NCBI GenBank assembly: GCA_018668195.1
Contig: JABITU010000026.1
Span: 1 to 5,962, forward strand
Direction of reading: 5' to 3'
Length of the DNA: 5,962 nt
DNA from: Tateyamaria sp.
GTDB lineage: Bacteria > Pseudomonadota > Alphaproteobacteria > Rhodobacterales > Rhodobacteraceae
A model generated the notes under the pieces. That model worked only from the letters and a program-made list of their open reading frames with translations, searched no databases and was not told where the DNA came from. Both the position numbers and the translations under genes were made by a program. Below are positions 5,710 through 5,962 of the stretch, one piece after another. The stretch's first letter is position 1; each line of letters starts with the position of its first letter.

Positions 5710-5760
5710 CCATAAATTGTAAAAAATGCTTAATGTTGGTGTTTTGTTCTAATATTAAAG
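5710..5760. promoter_or_regulatory. AT-rich divergent promoter region between the EAL gene and tag
   Basis: This stretch is much richer in A and T than its flanks and must hold the start signals for both genes. TACAAT on the minus strand (5716-5721) is a fair -10 for the EAL gene, placing its start near 5709 and a leader of about 45 bases before the ATG at 5664. TAATAT (5750-5755) is a possible -10 for tag. Neither has a good -35 at proper spacing, so the exact promoters are not resolved. Confidence 0.4.
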
Positions 5761-5781
5761 CTGAATGAAAGAGAACGTAAC

Positions 5782-5962
5782 ATGGACGGAAGGTGTGGCT
5801 GGGCTGGTCCTGAGCAAATTTACGTTGATTATCACGACACTGAATGGGGTGTGCCTGAGTATGACGCGCGTACTTTGTGGGAAAAACTGATCCTCGATGG
5901 GTTCCAAGCGGGGCTCAGTTGGATCACCATTTTAAAAAAAAGGGAAAACTTTCAAGCCGCGT
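5782..5962 (+). CDS. tag: DNA-3-methyladenine glycosylase I, N-terminal part (runs off the window)
   Basis: The first 60 codons of Tag, which removes 3-methyladenine from alkylated DNA and so starts base-excision repair. The visible part begins MDGRCGWAG and aligns with E. coli Tag without gaps after a one-residue shift. C5 and H18 match the first two zinc ligands (C4, H17). Y14, Y17 and W47 match the base-recognition pocket (Y13, Y16, W46). AGLSWIT and LKKRENF are family blocks. The acidic residue at the E. coli E38 position is D39 here (LDGFQAG), a form I believe is common in alphaproteobacterial Tag proteins. The last two zinc ligands lie outside the window. The start is supported by the conserved RCGW close to the N-terminus; the ribosome site is weak (AAAGAGAA). 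No sign of damage in the part seen. Confidence 0.95.
   Translation, partial: MDGRCGWAGPEQIYVDYHDTEWGVPEYDARTLWEKLILDGFQAGLSWITILKKRENFQAA

Noticed and set aside
5896..5898. Asp in place of the E. coli Tag Glu38 as a loss-of-function change
   Set aside because: Surrounding pocket residues and zinc ligands seen so far are intact, and I believe LDGFQAG is a common form in alphaproteobacterial Tag proteins, so it is most likely normal variation.
1..5962. Defence system, CRISPR array, prophage or biosynthetic cluster
   Set aside because: No repeat-spacer pattern, nuclease/helicase pair, phage gene or synthase domain was seen. Apart from the IS end, the genes are ordinary metabolic, regulatory and repair functions.

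Overview
The window reads as chromosomal DNA from an alphaproteobacterium, most likely a marine Rhodobacteraceae (Roseobacter-group) member. This rests on protein character: a short YdcH/DUF465 protein, a GcvA-type LysR regulator, PhaA/PhaB closely matching the classical polyhydroxybutyrate enzymes, and a Tag N-terminus of alphaproteobacterial type. Base composition looks only moderately GC-rich by eye. A genus cannot be assigned; an insertion-sequence-rich genus such as Octadecabacter would fit but is a guess.

Layout, left to right. Positions 1-198 (+) are the last 65 codons of a DDE transposase, probably IS481 family. A candidate right terminal repeat ends near 233. At 342-506 (+) is a 54-residue DUF465/YdcH-like gene with a strong Shine-Dalgarno. 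Its 3' end overlaps, tail to tail, the end of an EamA-family (DMT) exporter at 495-1373 (-). The exporter start overlaps the stop of a GcvA-like LysR regulator at 1370-2317 (-) by 4 bases (ATGA), so the two form one translationally coupled unit. Divergent from the regulator lies a 39-codon ORF at 2426-2545 (+) of unknown function. A perfect symmetric hairpin with A and T tracts (2586-2622) follows and can end transcription from both sides.

The right half is a polyhydroxybutyrate (PHB) precursor locus on the minus strand. In transcription order it holds an EAL-domain cyclic-di-GMP phosphodiesterase (4804-5664), phaA acetyl-CoA acetyltransferase (3505-4680) and phaB acetoacetyl-CoA reductase (2639-3361), then the shared terminator. 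PhaA condenses two acetyl-CoA to acetoacetyl-CoA. PhaB reduces this to (R)-3-hydroxybutyryl-CoA, the monomer for PHB synthase, whose gene is not in the window. No clear terminator separates the EAL gene from phaA, so co-transcription is possible but unproven. Divergent from the EAL gene, at 5782 to the window end (+), is the first 60 codons of tag (3-methyladenine DNA glycosylase I).

Most of the window is ordinary core and near-core gene content. I found no convincing new system. The points most worth a second look are the unassigned 39-residue ORF, the Shine-Dalgarno-less LysR start beneath a palindrome, the strand-biased hairpin between phaA and phaB, and the EAL-phaA-phaB arrangement. No stretch longer than 300 bases lacks a gene. 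I saw no tRNA, rRNA, CRISPR array or replication origin.
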